Source of the DNA: Saksenaea vasiformis B4078
Lineage: Eukaryota > Mucoromycota > Mucoromycetes > Mucorales > Saksenaeaceae
Length of the DNA: 64,000 nt
Direction: 5' to 3'
Assembly: GCA_000697055.1 (NCBI GenBank)
Contig: JNDT01002356.1
Span: 186,001-250,000, forward strand
Part shown: positions 1 to 13,046 of the stretch, piece after piece
Layout: each line of letters starts with the position of its first letter
Position numbering within the stretch: the first letter of the stretch is position 1
Made by a program: the position numbers and the translations under genes
The notes under the pieces: model-generated
The model's database searches: none
What the model was told of the DNA's origin: nothing
What the model saw: the letters and a program-made list of their open reading frames with translations, nothing else

Positions 1-2659
1 TTATCTCATCTTTTCTCTTTGGACTTTTATAGAGCTGGGCTGAATGTCAATCCAAGAACTATTTCTGGAACCACACACGGACACAGAACGCCCCAAGCAT
101 ACCCACATCGATGCAATGGATCTAAAAGGAAAATCCCAGGGTCCTTTTCTTTCCATTATTTTCTTTCTGTTATTTTTTTTATGCGTTTACTGTCTGCCGC
201 TCCTACATTTCCAGCTGTCATGATAAGGCGTCCCCAGGGCAACAGGAGTGACTGCAGGTTTTGCGAGGGTGTGGGGGTTGAAATGTCCAAGCCGCACCAA
301 CATGAGTGGCTGTCCGGCTTCATCGTGGACTTCGTGCCTTCATTGCCGGAATCTTCGTTCCATCAAATAAAGATCGGTCTTCCACTAAATCAAGAAGTTA
401 TGACAGACCTAAAGAACAGAAAGCAGACGTCTCCAGTTAAGAATGCAGGAGTTCAAAAAGGACAACAGATAAACAGCTAACAGAGCGTGAAATCCGATAT
501 CGTGTTGCGAAACCATATTTGCCGTAGTCTTAGGAATCATACGTCTTTGAAGCATGTAGGTTATTTTTTCAATACGATGATTTCCAAAGCAATCTAAAAA
601 AAAATATGGTTGGGGTGTTTGCATCATGGTTGGACAGCTTACCACAATTAGTAAATTCTTTGCTTCTTCACGCTCTCGGATGTTCTTCCTAACAATGGCG
701 ATTTTGATTCGTAAATCCTGCAATCTTATCTGGTATTTAATCAGCGAAGTAAAGTTATCTGCTTTTATCATCCGGGACCTCCCACATCTTTCTCCGCGTG
801 AGCTTTGCATGGGGACGTTTCGAGAACCGCGATCCTTCCTTTCGTCGAAGCGTTGAACATCGATCCACTAGTAGCAGCGATTTCTGTTACTTATTGCCTT
901 CCATAAGACACCACTCTACAGATACCCTGACAATTTCACTTTACACTATGCAGCTGCCCTAGAGCTGGGAAAGAGAAGGCCGAGGATCTGGCTTCCTTTC
1001 ATTCACCCACATTTGGTTCTTCTTATACAGAAGGACCATACCGATTCTTAATTTTCTATCACATTGTGCGTTAATCCTTAGTGGCATCTATGCTTGTGGG
1101 CTTCTTTGTGCGATGTTTGAATGAGTAAACAGAACTGCTTCGGTGACCCCTAACCTCTCATCTGCTTTGTATGACAAAAGTACAGGTATAGCCAGGAAAT
1201 GTAGGCTTAAAGGATCAGTAGGCTAGCAGAAGGCACAGGAAACCCATTTCACCGTGAACGCTGCTCGTGTGGAAAAGTGGCATATTCCGATGGAAGCGTG
1301 AAGTCACAACATGATGATAGAATTTCCGAAATCTGTCATTGACGCGATTAAGATCTCATTGAAAAAATGCATGTCCTCCTGACACAAGTCTTCGGACCAT
1401 AGCATGGAGTTTTACGCTGAAATATTGCAAAAAGATCTTGCATTTAAGCAAGATCCATTCCCACGAACGTAATACTGTCACCTCCTCTGACGCAAACGGT
1501 CGGTGAGCGATGCAAACCTTTGCAAAATCCCGCACTCAGTGAAATATCGCAACCATCCTAGTTCAAATCATAACTTCGTATGTGATACCAACAAATTCGC
1601 TTGTCTGTCGTTCAAATCTTTCGCGCTATGGCAAGTGCATTGTGCACCATGGACCACATCGGTTATGTTGTATGAATTCCCCAAAACTTGATTAAAAGGC
1701 ATATTTTTTATTTAACTTTTTCCCGAGGTCTATATGGATACTCTTGCTGCTGAAGAGCACACGATTCATCATCTATTCATGATCACTGGGAGCACTGCAT
1801 TAAACGAACGTGTGCATAACTATAATTCTCAAGTCACATGTCCTATAAGGTTTTCTATGTCACCGAAATCATTCAACTCTGGTTTAGGAACCTATTGCCC
1901 TGTGCCAATAAAGAGATAAGGATGGCGACTATTTCCCTACTGTCTCGCTATAAAGTATTTGAAAGGCGTGCGCGAATTATTCCTGCGCATGGAGAAAAAA
2001 TAGTCTGTAACCTTCGTATATAGCAGCTGAAAATGTAACACAATCAAGGCATATCATAACTGCTGCTATCTGTATAACGGCACCGTGAAATCATGAGTAG
2101 CATATATAAAGCCTATCTTGAATTTTTTTTTTCATCTTCATATCTGTTAAGAATGATTTTAAGGTTTGCCTGCAGCGCTACCTGGTGTATCGTCAAACTG
2201 ATAGCTGTGTGATGGCATTCTAGAAGGAAATGGTAGACAATGCTTTAAAGAGCTATTTATTTATATGTTTATTGAACAAACTTTTATGGTAATCTATATA
2301 AACTTTGCGTCCATGAGGAGCCACTTTTACGCTAAAAAAGAATCAAGTATGCGTTCGTTAATACATAAGTTGGCAACAAATTTATATACTACTTACATCA
2401 ACGCGGCCCCTCGATGGACGCGAAATTCATATAGACAGAATAAAAATTTGTTCATGGTTAGTAAATCGAATAATACTTGAATGTCATTTTAATTGCCCCG
2501 AAGGCTAATTCCATGAGGTTCATGGCGGCCGCACCCCACATCGTGATGGGTGGAAGTGGGAGAAGAGGAGAAACACGGCAGATGCCGGTTGAAACGCACT
2601 GCAGCGGACTTGAAGCGATACAACGTCCAGCGATCTATTGTACAAGATGAGTGATGCTG

Positions 2660-2740
2660 AGCGCGACAACATTTATTTTACTTACTTAAGTGATGGGTAA
2701 AAAGGCCACCACAGCTGAGACGATTCGGGACAGAGGTCCT
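2660..2740 (+). repeat. degenerate dispersed repeat, copy 1
   Basis: Resembles 63766-63834. Shared blocks are ACTTAAGT, a GATGG, CCACAGC and GAG.CGATTC.GGAC in the same order, roughly 70% identical by eye. No coding potential and no clear terminal repeats. The family is not recognised. Confidence 0.45.
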
Positions 2741-3953
2741 ACGGGCTAAACAATACATGAAAGAAATGAGTGATCCTGGATGCGTATTCCATTAATAATA
2801 TATACCGGGGATGTAAAATGAACAGAGCCAAAGAAAAAAAAAGATTCATGCGTCCCTTTAAATACTATTGCTTTACGCGTTCCGATTGGTGCGTTGGGTA
2901 CCTATTACAATGGACCAGCGCAATACACTTCTAATTCAGAAGTAAAGGTACCTGATTCTCTGCGCAAAGATCTACTGCTCCTCACCGCAGAATTGAGTTG
3001 ATGTCAATGCAAAGTAGGATTTGGATGACGCAAATGTTTATTCGAATCCGGTGTTTTCGTTGCTATAATCGCTCCCCACACTTCCAGCAAAGGTCTGACC
3101 ATCGCTTGACCAATCATATTCTGCTTTATGATTCGCTTATGTGGCTAGTACGACAATGGCCTGCTTTTTCATTTCGCACGCCCAAGAGCCGATCCTCTTG
3201 AACACCCAAATCGTACTCTTACATTTCAGGAATAATCGAAGAAATACATTACAGTTAATTTACAGATGTCTTTTCATATCATCGTGGACAGAATTCAGCG
3301 TTAATATCCGTCAGAGTTGTGCTAAAAAGTAACCAATAAAGCGATCCTGACATCTATGCCCTCAAACTACCGTCGTGCCTTTTCCTTTTTTTTCTTCCTG
3401 ATAACGAAAGAATACGCTTCTTCCTTTCTTCGCGTCCACTCTTAGAAGAAAAGTACTACTTTGTAAGGACACGATACAAAGCAGTCTATTACTTATATGC
3501 AAAATGATAAGGGGACTAAGGGCAGAAAGTGCATCTGGTGCTATATGCACGGGAAAATAGACAAGGATAAATTCAGGAAAGGTTGAATCAAGTTGAAGGC
3601 CAAGCATCCTCTTCACTTCTCTTTTGTTTACAGACGCAAATCATGTGAAATGGGTCAAAGGTAGCCTTTGAGGTAAGCATACCTCATTTATTATTCCTCG
3701 ACCAACTATTCCATTATATTACTTTGAATACCTATCTGGACTACAACATTGCATATAGGCTTCAGAAAAGCTATGGCCTACCGACAAATTTTTATTGATT
3801 TTGGCTGACTAACACTCGGCTTGCATTCTGAAAAATGTCGTATCTGACATGGTGCATACGTTCTTATGGCCCACCTGCATGTATCACTGCATATAATACG
3901 ACGCGATACTCAGGTAAGCATATGTTCGTTGACCAATTTTTGAAATTATGTTT

Positions 3954-4070
3954 GCCATACCAAATCCGACCCGCGCCTTGGGGAGCTGTACGTTGCACAG
4001 TTGCACATCCACCGAAACTACCCTGAACCTTATTGACTTCCGAGCCGGGAAATTTAGTTTGGCTCCCTAA
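3954..4070 (+). repeat. MITE family, diverged copy A
   Basis: This stretch aligns by eye along its whole length with the intact element at 58173-58318. It shares the blocks AATCCGACCCGC, ACGTTGCACA, CCACCGAAACTACCCT and CTTATTGA..TCCGAGCCGGGAA, and it ends in a degraded GGCTCC. The outer terminal repeat is only partly kept (GCCATACC at the left). It is an older or truncated copy. Confidence 0.75.
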
Positions 4071-4442
4071 CGACCGGCTTTGGCTCAAGAAAATACCTAT
4101 GTGCTCGTTGTCACTTCATGCCTTTTCCCAACCATTTACGCTCTGCACCACTCGATTCTATACGCATACGTTTTACATAGTCATGCGTCACTGATAAAGG
4201 GTAAGTCTCTGAAGCTTCCAGCATATATACTGAGTCGTTTTGCAGTGTGGTGCACCGTAGTGGTCATCACTTGGTTGGGCAAAAGCAGGCTGATGCTGGA
4301 AAATCTGTGACTTCGACGAGGGTGTCCGAAAGTCAATTCCTTTTCCAGCATTGAAAAGCAGCACAAACAGCTAGTTCCGCTTTCTTTATTGCCTTTTTTC
4401 AAAAAAAAGATCGCGAGGCTGTTCAAGATCTTTTCACGCGAT

Positions 4443-6709
4443 ATGCTTGGTCCTCCTCCCCCAGTGAATACGCAACCCGATACGTTGTTAGGTGCTGCTC
4501 ATTCTTCGACTGGTAGTGGGATTCCCGAGTTTGTGAAGAAGTTGTTCCGGTAAGGTCTTGACTGATCTTGCATCTGTAAACCTAAGACTTGGTTTATTTA
4601 CCTTTAGTATGCTCGAGGATAATTCATATCCTCACATACTATCTTGGGGTACTGGAGGTGATACGTTTGTCGTCAAGGAGCCAAACGAGTTTGCGCGATT
4701 TATCCTACCAAAACACTTCAAACACTCTAATTTCTCCAGCTTTGTACGGCAACTAAACAAGTATGACTTTCATAAGATTCGAAATCCAGAAGATGGGCAC
4801 CGTCCGTATGGGGATCAGGTATTTAAAAAAAGAAAGAAAGAAAGAAAACGTTCGACTGGTTCATTTCGATTGATTCTCCGTGTGATACATGAATTGATAG
4901 GCTTGGGAATTCAAACATAACAATTTTAAATATAACAGGAAAGAGCTATTAGATGGCATCAAGGTAAAAAGAGAAAAAAAGGATAAGAAATAATCAGAGA
5001 GCAGTAATGTTGATCTGTTTCTATAGCGGAAATCAACCGTCAAGTCGGTTCGAACATCTGCGTTGTCGGCTAGTGGAGGATCAACGCACAGCGATCAATC
5101 TAGCGCAACTTCATCAAGAGCATCCGAAGAAGATTTTGGAGCATTGGTATCCCAATTACAACGACAGGTGGAAGATCTGCAGCAAAAGCAGGAAACCATG
5201 ACCACGCACATGCAAGACTTGGGACAAAACTACGGCGCTGTTCTCCAAAATATACTGAAATTTCGGAAGAACATGTCGGCGCAGGACGGACTTATGCAAA
5301 CCATAATTCAGTACATGATCAGTCAGGGTAAAACGATAACGACATATTTTAAGTACGATGAGGTTTTTGATCTTTAATTTTTCTTTTTGATCAGGCGTGA
5401 TTTTGCGCGGGCGTGAAATCAATGGCGGTGGCAATTTTTCAATGGGATCTCCGAGTGATATGCAGAGAATATTGGAATCGTATAACGATGTCGCACGAAC
5501 AAGTGATGAGGAGTTGAATCAAATAGCGAAACACGTGGAACTTTTGCAACAGCTTTCCGATCCCGCGCCGTCTTCAGATCCGTCTGTGCAACCACCTCAT
5601 TTAGCATCGTCCGTTCCGGTTGCACCAGCTTCATCTTCTAACAATACCTCACCTTCGTCTTCCACACACAGTACACCTCTCCCGGCGACAGCAGATACCA
5701 TCATCAATATCTCGACAAGTGATTCCACCTACAGCACCAGGCCTAACCATAACAACGCAGTTGTCAGCAACCTCGACCGCCCGCAAGTGAAGATACCCTC
5801 CACCACAGCTATGATTGCCCAGTCAGCCCCCAAACGTCAATCATTGATTCCCGGCTGGTCAGTTCCTCCGAAAGTTCTACTGGTCGATGACGATTCCATC
5901 TTTCGACGACTGTCGACCAGATTACTACAAGTAGCAGGTTGCAACATTGATGTTGCAGTGGACGGCTTGGAAGCCCTTACCAAGCTAGGAACTGGACGTT
6001 ATGATATTGTCTTGATGGTAAATTGCTTATTTTCTTTTTATTTCTTTAAAATAAGAGAGAGACATGGGCGACTGATTATCGGGTCAACAATGGATAGGAT
6101 ATCGTGATGCCCAATTTGGATGGCATTTCAGCAACAAGAAATATTCGTCAATACGATACATGGACGCCTATCATTTCTATGACATCTAACACAGCAGATC
6201 ATGATATTCGTGAATACTTTACCAGCGGCATGACGGACGTTTTGCCCAAACCTCTTGACCAACGAACGTTGCTAAAGATGCTAGAACGATACTGTGCTCA
6301 TCTCAAATCTGTCCAGCGACGCCAGCAGGGGCATGACTTACCTGTGCATCGAAGCTTGGGCGAATTTAACGTAACAACTCCTCAGCTGACAATGATTGAT
6401 GGATCCCAGGAAGAGAACAGTCAACAACAACAACAGCAGGAAGCAAAAGGCAAGCAAGTGGCACCTGCCTGTGTTGCTATGCCCAGTACAACATTTATCA
6501 ATATGCAAGAATTTGCTCAGTTAAACGACTTTATGGGACTTGTCAATCAACAGCAACAACATATCGCTTTTGTGGAACCTCCCACTCTGTCCTATTCCTC
6601 AAACTCTTCTTTTGATAACCAATGGCACGCTTATGTAAATAACCATTCCCAAGACGAGCCACGGAAAAAGAAAGCAAAGCATATGCAAGACAGCGCCAGT
6701 CCGTTTTGA
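4443..6709 (+). CDS. SKN7: SKN7/PRR1-like transcription factor (HSF DNA-binding domain plus receiver)
   Basis: Exons 4443-4549, 4608-4818, 4901-4963, 5027-5327, 5395-6017 and 6098-6709 join in frame to 638 residues. An HSF-type DNA-binding domain (about 27-133) contains FVKKLFRML, a [12 protein letters not shown] recognition helix and an AWEF..NNF...[11 protein letters not shown] end. A coiled coil follows (about 165-235), then a Ser/Thr/Pro-rich linker. A response-regulator receiver domain (about 360-480) has VLLVDDD, phospho-acceptor Asp436 in [11 protein letters not shown], and Lys in VLPKPLD. The tail is Gln-rich. By family, such proteins receive phosphate from a Sln1/Ypd1-type relay and control oxidative, osmotic and cell-wall stress genes in the nucleus. 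The third exon (4901-4963) is small; without it the HSF domain loses its last strand. Domain identity is certain; assignment to Skn7 rather than a paralogue is inferred. Confidence 0.93.
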
Positions 6710-7176
6710 AAAATAAATCAAAGGATCACGTTTACCTCTTTTTTTATTTTATGTAAACGTGCTGCCAAGGAACCAGTATGGATCTTAACGAAACATTACA
6801 TACCTTTTTCCTTAGTTATTACTTTTATCTTATAACTTAGCAATTTGAAAAAAAAAGAAAACAACGAGAAGGCAAGTTTTTTGTTGCAAGGAAGAGAGAG
6901 GCACATAGATAGCAGGAAAAAAAGTCCACCGTTGCTCAGCTAATGCAACACACCAACCAACTGACTCTTTCTTCTAGTTGAACAAATAAACATTCCCACA
7001 ACAAAGTTAGCGTGAAGAGACACCAGCCCATTGGCTTAATGCACATGGCGCTCGGACAACTAGAAACAGGAGACACAAGCCTAACAAAAATCAACCAGTT
7101 TTCTATTTCATGTTCAAATAGGCTCCTTCTTTTTCTGTCTTTTTTTTCCTTTCTTTTTTTTTTTTAGTGAATGATT
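6710..7176. other. convergent intergenic region
   Basis: Space between the converging 3' ends of the SKN7-like and chitin synthase genes. It is A/T-rich with T runs; no coding potential or other structure is seen. Confidence 0.6.
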
Positions 7177-10100
7177 CTAGAAATGAAGCGCTTCCTCGAT
7201 ACAGTAATTGATGAAATCTTTTCTATAGGACATGTCCATGCCAAAATGTCTACTGAGTTGTTCCCGGACTTGTTTTTTTGTCACGGTCATGAGATCAGCT
7301 GTGGCAGTGATTCGTTGCACTTCGCGACGAATCTCCTCGTCTGCCGGGCCGGTCATGTAAGCGTCCATATGAGCACTTTGTTCACTGTAGAGGGATGGCG
7401 CATGCATCAGGTGTGAAGGGGCAAGAACTGAGGGTGGCGCCGCCTGCAGCTGTGGTTGCGAGTACCGGAAGCTTGCGGCGTCATTTGCATACATTGGTTG
7501 TTGGACACTGGCCGCATAATAGACAGCAGCAGCTGCAGCGGCGGCTGCAGCTGGTGGTGGTGGATGGGGATGACCTACGACAGGCTGACCCATTGTACTA
7601 TGGTTGTTGCTGTACGTGCGTCGGCTTGTGGCGGTGATGCTGGTCCCTTTGGTTTCCACCGACCCCGTCTCCCATAGTTCACCTTCGTGATCATTCCATT
7701 TTTTGAGAGGAATCGTTTTGGGGTCAAAATGGCCTTCATCAATAGGCAGTGCTTTTTTCTGACCACCCTCTCCAACAACAATACGCGTGTTACCCCAAGA
7801 AAAGTCATCGAAATGCCAGAAAGAATAAAGAGGAATAAAGAACGAAAAGAGAGGAATGGCAAGGATATAAACAATCATCCATCCAATATGTTCCCACTAA
7901 GAAATCATCAGTCAGAGTTTGAAGTAAAAGAAATGGGTTTTACCTTTCGTCTAAGGATGAAGATCATGGCTTGCAGACCATAGACACCACAAAGTGTGAC
8001 AATGGAAATCATGGGCACCTGACCAGCGTCTGTAGCGAGGCGATAGATGAGGTAGATCAGATAACATACAACGGCAGGCATGGCCAATGTACTGAGGAGA
8101 TCAAGAATGACGACAAAACGCATAGAAAAGCAGCAGAAACCACAGAGCTGAGGCAGGAAGACCAGTTCACCGAGGTTATGGATAGTAGAGTTAATCCATC
8201 GGCGACGTTGAGATAGCAGCACGCTCCAACGGTCTGGTGCGTTGGTCAAACAGCTAGCATCGGCAGTAAACTTGGTCTTGTAGGTGGGGAAATGCTTCAG
8301 AATCAGCGTGGTCAGATATCGATCCTCACCCAAGTGGAGAAGATTCTTCTTGTGGAGCGTATTGACTTTGTTCTCAGCATAATCTTCAATGACTTGGTTG
8401 GCAACCAGCAGGGGTTGATTCTTTCCCGGCGATCGGATGCGATACATGCAGAAACAACCAGGAAGACAAGTGACACTGCCAAACAGCGATTCGAACGCCT
8501 TGGCCAAGAAATGGGAAATGTAGTACTCGTACACCTGAATCATCGTGACCCAACTATCTTTCTCGTTGGCCAGCTTGGTTTCACCACAAAGACCGACAAT
8601 CTTGCTGTCATGGACAAAGCAAGATACCATACGGTTGAGCGAGTCGGACATAACTTCCGTATCAGCGTCGATCATGAGCACGAATTCATAGAAGCTTGGG
8701 TTGACACCGATAACGTTTTTGATTTGATGGAAGATCTCAAGTTCCATAGGCGTCATGGGTGCCTCAAAATGAACCTTGTTCAGGAAACGCATAAGTACCA
8801 TCTGCGAATCACGCTTGCCACGGTTGCCAGGCTTTTGTCGTTCGTTAGGGCCACCGACTTTGACGACAACCACATAGGGTACCACATGGCCGGAACATTC
8901 GTACAGACCAGAATAGATCTTGCCCATATTGTGCTGTTTCGAACCCTCACCTAGGGACAGAAACGAGAGTGGTTCGGGATCAACATTGGGATCCACACCA
9001 AGGATATCAAGAACGATACGGGGAGTTGGCCGGTCGTTACCGCTACCAATGATCATGCCATCACAAACTAGAAATAGAAGTTTCCTTTTGTCGTCGTAGC
9101 GCAGAACAGCAATGGAATCGATCGTCTTGCGCAGTGATTCTTCACTTTCGGTGTAACAAGGCACTTGACAGACAATAAACTTGTCGTAATCTTCCGGTTC
9201 GCGATGGGAACCCAACTGGAGTGCAGCAAGAAACTTGAATAAGATGACCGCCACAAGAAAACCTACACAGATGGATCAGATATTGATTCCGAAAGAAGCT
9301 TAACACATACCTGTGACAATAAGTAAAAAGTACTCTGAAAACTGGCACTGTGCGGAACGACGTGTGTCGACCTTGCCAACGAAGAAGAGGTTACGAAGAC
9401 AGACGAGTTGTCGGGCACGAAGCTCTTTGTCGATTGGTAAGGCATCAAAATGTTTTGAGATATCCGTGCCTGCTAGCTGTCGGAACAGTTCAACGATACT
9501 GTTGTCCATAAAGTTCAGATCCACGTTGTTAGCGAGGACCTGTCCTTTGGGAGCACGCGGTGCGCGACCACCCATCAGGTAGTATGTCAGATCGTAGATG
9601 TCGCCGTGCAAGATGGCCCACTGGCGATGCGCATTGATGTCACCGACGTTTACGACGTTCGTTGCTTGTTTCAGGATATCACTCGGTTCATAGCCCATGA
9701 AACCCAGGCGGTAATTCTTACGCATGTAGACCATTTGTTCAAAGTACCAATCGGGCCTGTAATCATTTGTGAAGTAGCGGAAATCGTGGTAAGCAGCATT
9801 GCGGTCAGTGAGGTTGACTTGGAAGTCGAGGACAACTTCATCAGGGACATGACCGGTTGTTCCATCGCAAAGCGCTGAGACTTGTACAGGAAATAGGTTT
9901 GTTGCATCCTTGCCACCGTACTCGAATACGGCATGATCCGGTATGACTTCAGAAGCCCAATGATGCGGTGCGAACTTGGTTAGATCAAAGACTTCTCCAC
10001 GAATCGCTACATAGGCGCTATCCTTTTCTGACTTGCTTTGCAGCTCTGATAGCGAAAACACATCTTGATGGGGACAGATCAATGGACCAAAGAAGACAAT

Positions 10101-10757
10101 GAATACAACCATACAAGCGGACAGCAAAAGGATAAGAATACATAAGGCGACTTTTTCTCTCCATGCGAGACGAATATCCTTCCGCTTCATACTCCCACAA
10201 TGGCTTAGGCAGGGTGAAGGGATCCACCAAGTGAGCATCCAAACGAGGATCAGCCATTTGCGTCTTGCTCCTGACAACTGCTCTGCCTCCTCCAATTCCT
10301 CTTCTTCTTTCGCAGCCTCTGCTCCTCCGTGTTCCTGCTTGCCGTCATGCATTGCTTCAGTCTGGGTTTGACTGAAAAGGTCAGATGCGCCATAGTCGTT
10401 TACAGGACTTGCGTCATCGAGATATTCTTCATCAGAAACGGCTGATGAAAACTGGTCATCGTTGAAGGAATAGGCATCAAAGGTATCACGACGTTTCCTT
10501 GGCGATAAGGCTTTTTTTTTATATTACAAAAAGTGTTATCTTTTCGGTCGTGTTGCGTATAGAGGTAGCGTGTGTAGAATGGGTTTTCTTTACCTGTAGG
10601 TGACAGTTTTGACTTTTTAGATTCTGATTTTTCCAGACTGCGTAGATCGTCTTCTAGGATCCGAAAAGCGGTGTTGGAGAGGTAGATCTAAATGTGTTTT
10701 TTGTTTTTTTCTTGTTTTGACTTTTTGAATGTCCCTTGTCCCCATTCTTTTCCGCCT

Positions 10758-10816
<59 letters not shown>

Positions 10817-13046
10817 TAACCTCCCCATCGCTACGAAATATGTATATAGGAGAAATGCTTACCTTGTCACGACCAATACCGACGTGTGTTTCATTCCAAC
10901 CGAGCGTTTGCATGACACTTTGACATTTTTCTTTGGGAGACAACGCTGGATCCAGAGCTTTCCCTAGGGTTACAGGCAACGAAGCGGCATAACGATCGAG
11001 GAACTCTTCCATGGTGAAGATGGTGTTGTAACTTATTCTGAGACGTCGAACTATTTCGACCAGTTTGAAATGGGCGACTTGGTTGCCGACTTTCTTAGCA
11101 TCGCATGAGTTTGGAAGCGATAGTTCATTGGGTCGCATGCAGAGGACAAACCAGGGAATCGTGTTAGACAGTGCTTGAGTGAGGTCAGCAACGGCAGTGA
11201 CAAGTTGATCAGCAACGGTCGGCACGGTGACATCAGGCGTAACAGCAGGCTTTTCGACCGTCGTTGGCGGACGAAAGGGTTTGATACCGAATTGTGGTGA
11301 GGAAACTCTATTAGGCGTGCTATAGTCTTCGCCAATGATCTTGTCACCAAAAAGAGTGGCTACCAGACCATTGGTGGTAGGGGCGCTGTAAGCATTGCCA
11401 CGGAAGAGGGCAACAAAGTCATTGCATAGGTAGTCTTCGTTTCTGTCAATGAAGCCTCGGGGATCGTATGTGGTCTGACCCCAGTAATGCTGGATAGCGA
11501 ATAGCCTCGCACCCGTCTCGCTCTTTTTATAAGTTATCTGATCACTGCTGCGATTGGCGCTTGCGAAATTGTCCAGGAGGACGTCGTCTGAGGGTCGTGG
11601 ACCTTGGCGTGTTGCTTGGGCACTAAGGACGCTAAATAATCCTTTGGCAGGATGCATCAGGAGATCAACGGTTGTGCTCGTCGGCCAAGTTTCGGCGGGG
11701 ATGGGTACACCCTGATCAGCATACTCATGCAAATCGCGCTCAAAGACGCTGGTCAGCATGAACTGATGGACGGATTCGTTGAGGAAGTTATGTTGGAGTT
11801 GGTCAAAAGAGGCATGTGTTGCTTTTGAAGTGCCTGGGCAGTCGAAGAGGCCTATCAGACTGTGGTGCTGGGAGTCTTTTGTCAGTTTCTCGTTGAGTTG
11901 TTCTGTCAACCAGGTAAATATTAAGGCATAGAGAGTTTGAGCTAGATCATCCCTGTGTTTTGCAGCCTGGACGGGGTCGAGAAATAAAGTGGTGATGTCT
12001 CGTTTGATCATCTTGCTTTTGTATGTTAGACTGCTCATCAGTGCCTTTGGATCGACGCCGAGGAGATCGGCAGCAATGGTGAGCTCATCCATGTTTTTGA
12101 TTATGGCAGCATCCTGAGCATTGTTTGGATCTTCGATAAACACAATGTTGCCCAAATGAAGGATAGCGGCTAGTGCCTGGAACAGCTGCATGATCATGTG
12201 TTTCGGAGCTATAGATTTAAGGGCCTGCCGCAAGTTGGCATAGTTCTGTGCGTCGTCAACAGAGGATGCGCGTGAGGTTATGGTGCGGACCAGATAATGA
12301 TAGACAGACCAATCCGTCAAAGACAACCTCGTCTTCTCCTCGGGTGAGGCACCAGACAGCAAGGCATAAAAGACATGGAAGTTTCGTTCGTCTTGTGCGG
12401 CGTCCGTTACACGCGACTTCTCGAGAGCGTAGGTCATCCATTTTGCTCCGGAAATTCGGCCGCGTTCAGTAAAATGGATCTCGAGGTACTGTGCGAATCG
12501 GGAAGCATTATCGTGTGTCGCTGTCTTGGCATGACCGAAGCAATCCCATATGACTTGGGCGCATTGTAGATGTTGCTGGATCCTTGTCTGTTTCTTGGTG
12601 CTCAGACCAATCAGATGTGACACAGTCTGACGAAAATTCTCGGACTTCCCACTGCCACTCTCACCACTGTTGAGAAAAACAAAGTTCATCCAGAGGGGTT
12701 AAAAGATTAAAAATAGGTGTAAAAGGGGAGCTTCCTACCTAAACAAGATCGATTGGTTGATACTCGTTCTTCGCATATGAAAATAGGCATGATTGACAAG
12801 CTGGAAAAGATGTACTTCCCGCCATTGATTTGATTTTGCGCTTTGGGTATCTTTGTACTCTGCCACGTAATCGGCCGAGATAGCTGACGTGGCTTTATCA
12901 GGCTGTTTGTATGGATTCAAGGCAATTAATACCGATCGGTTGATGCAGGTGTAAATGTGTTCATTCAAGTATCGTTGTCGAAGGACTTCTGTGATGTTGT
13001 CAGGTTGTACATCCGATAATTGGACCAGGTCTGTGATCTGTGTCAT
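7177..13046 (-). CDS. csmA: class V chitin synthase with myosin motor-like domain
   Basis: Six exons (13046-12739, 12666-10863, 10687-10594, 10510-9311, 9262-7944, 7896-7177) join in frame to 1,814 residues, the usual size for this family. The N-terminal myosin-head-like domain (about 1-720) keeps a P-loop GESGSGKS near residue 105, an altered switch I (DNASRF) and a switch II-like DCPG. Two membrane segments and cytochrome b5-like sequence follow (about 760-1080). The GT2 chitin synthase core has DAD near 1335, GED near 1448 and QRRRW near 1488, so the catalytic set is complete. Further membrane segments precede a C-terminal DEK_C-like domain. It transfers GlcNAc from UDP-GlcNAc to chitin at the plasma membrane; in related fungi the motor-like part aids delivery to hyphal tips. 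Intron 10688-10862 contains a long CT microsatellite. Confidence 0.96.
10759..10812 (+). repeat. (CT)27 microsatellite inside chitin synthase intron
   Basis: An uninterrupted run of 27 CT units lies in the 175-bp intron 10688-10862. On the coding (minus) strand it reads as a purine (AG) tract, not as a polypyrimidine tract. It is likely length-variable between strains. Confidence 0.95.

Larger units (their letters stand above)
1..4442. other. gene-poor region with repeat remnants
   Basis: No convincing gene is visible. Open frames are short, lack recognisable domains and do not link through plausible splice sites. The longest minus-strand frame (409-810, 133 codons) has no motif I recognise. 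The stretch contains one copy of a MITE family (about 3954-4070) and one half of a degenerate dispersed repeat (about 2660-2740). The rest looks like decayed intergenic or transposon-derived DNA. Confidence 0.6.

Noticed and set aside
4939..4963. A 25-nt third exon in the SKN7-like gene starting at the nearest AG
   Set aside because: It breaks the frame. Starting at 4901 restores AWEF...[10 protein letters not shown], the known end of the HSF domain, with matching phase.
8292..8954. A 220-codon plus-strand frame inside the chitin synthase
   Set aside because: It is an antisense shadow of the catalytic domain, which has clear family motifs on the minus strand.
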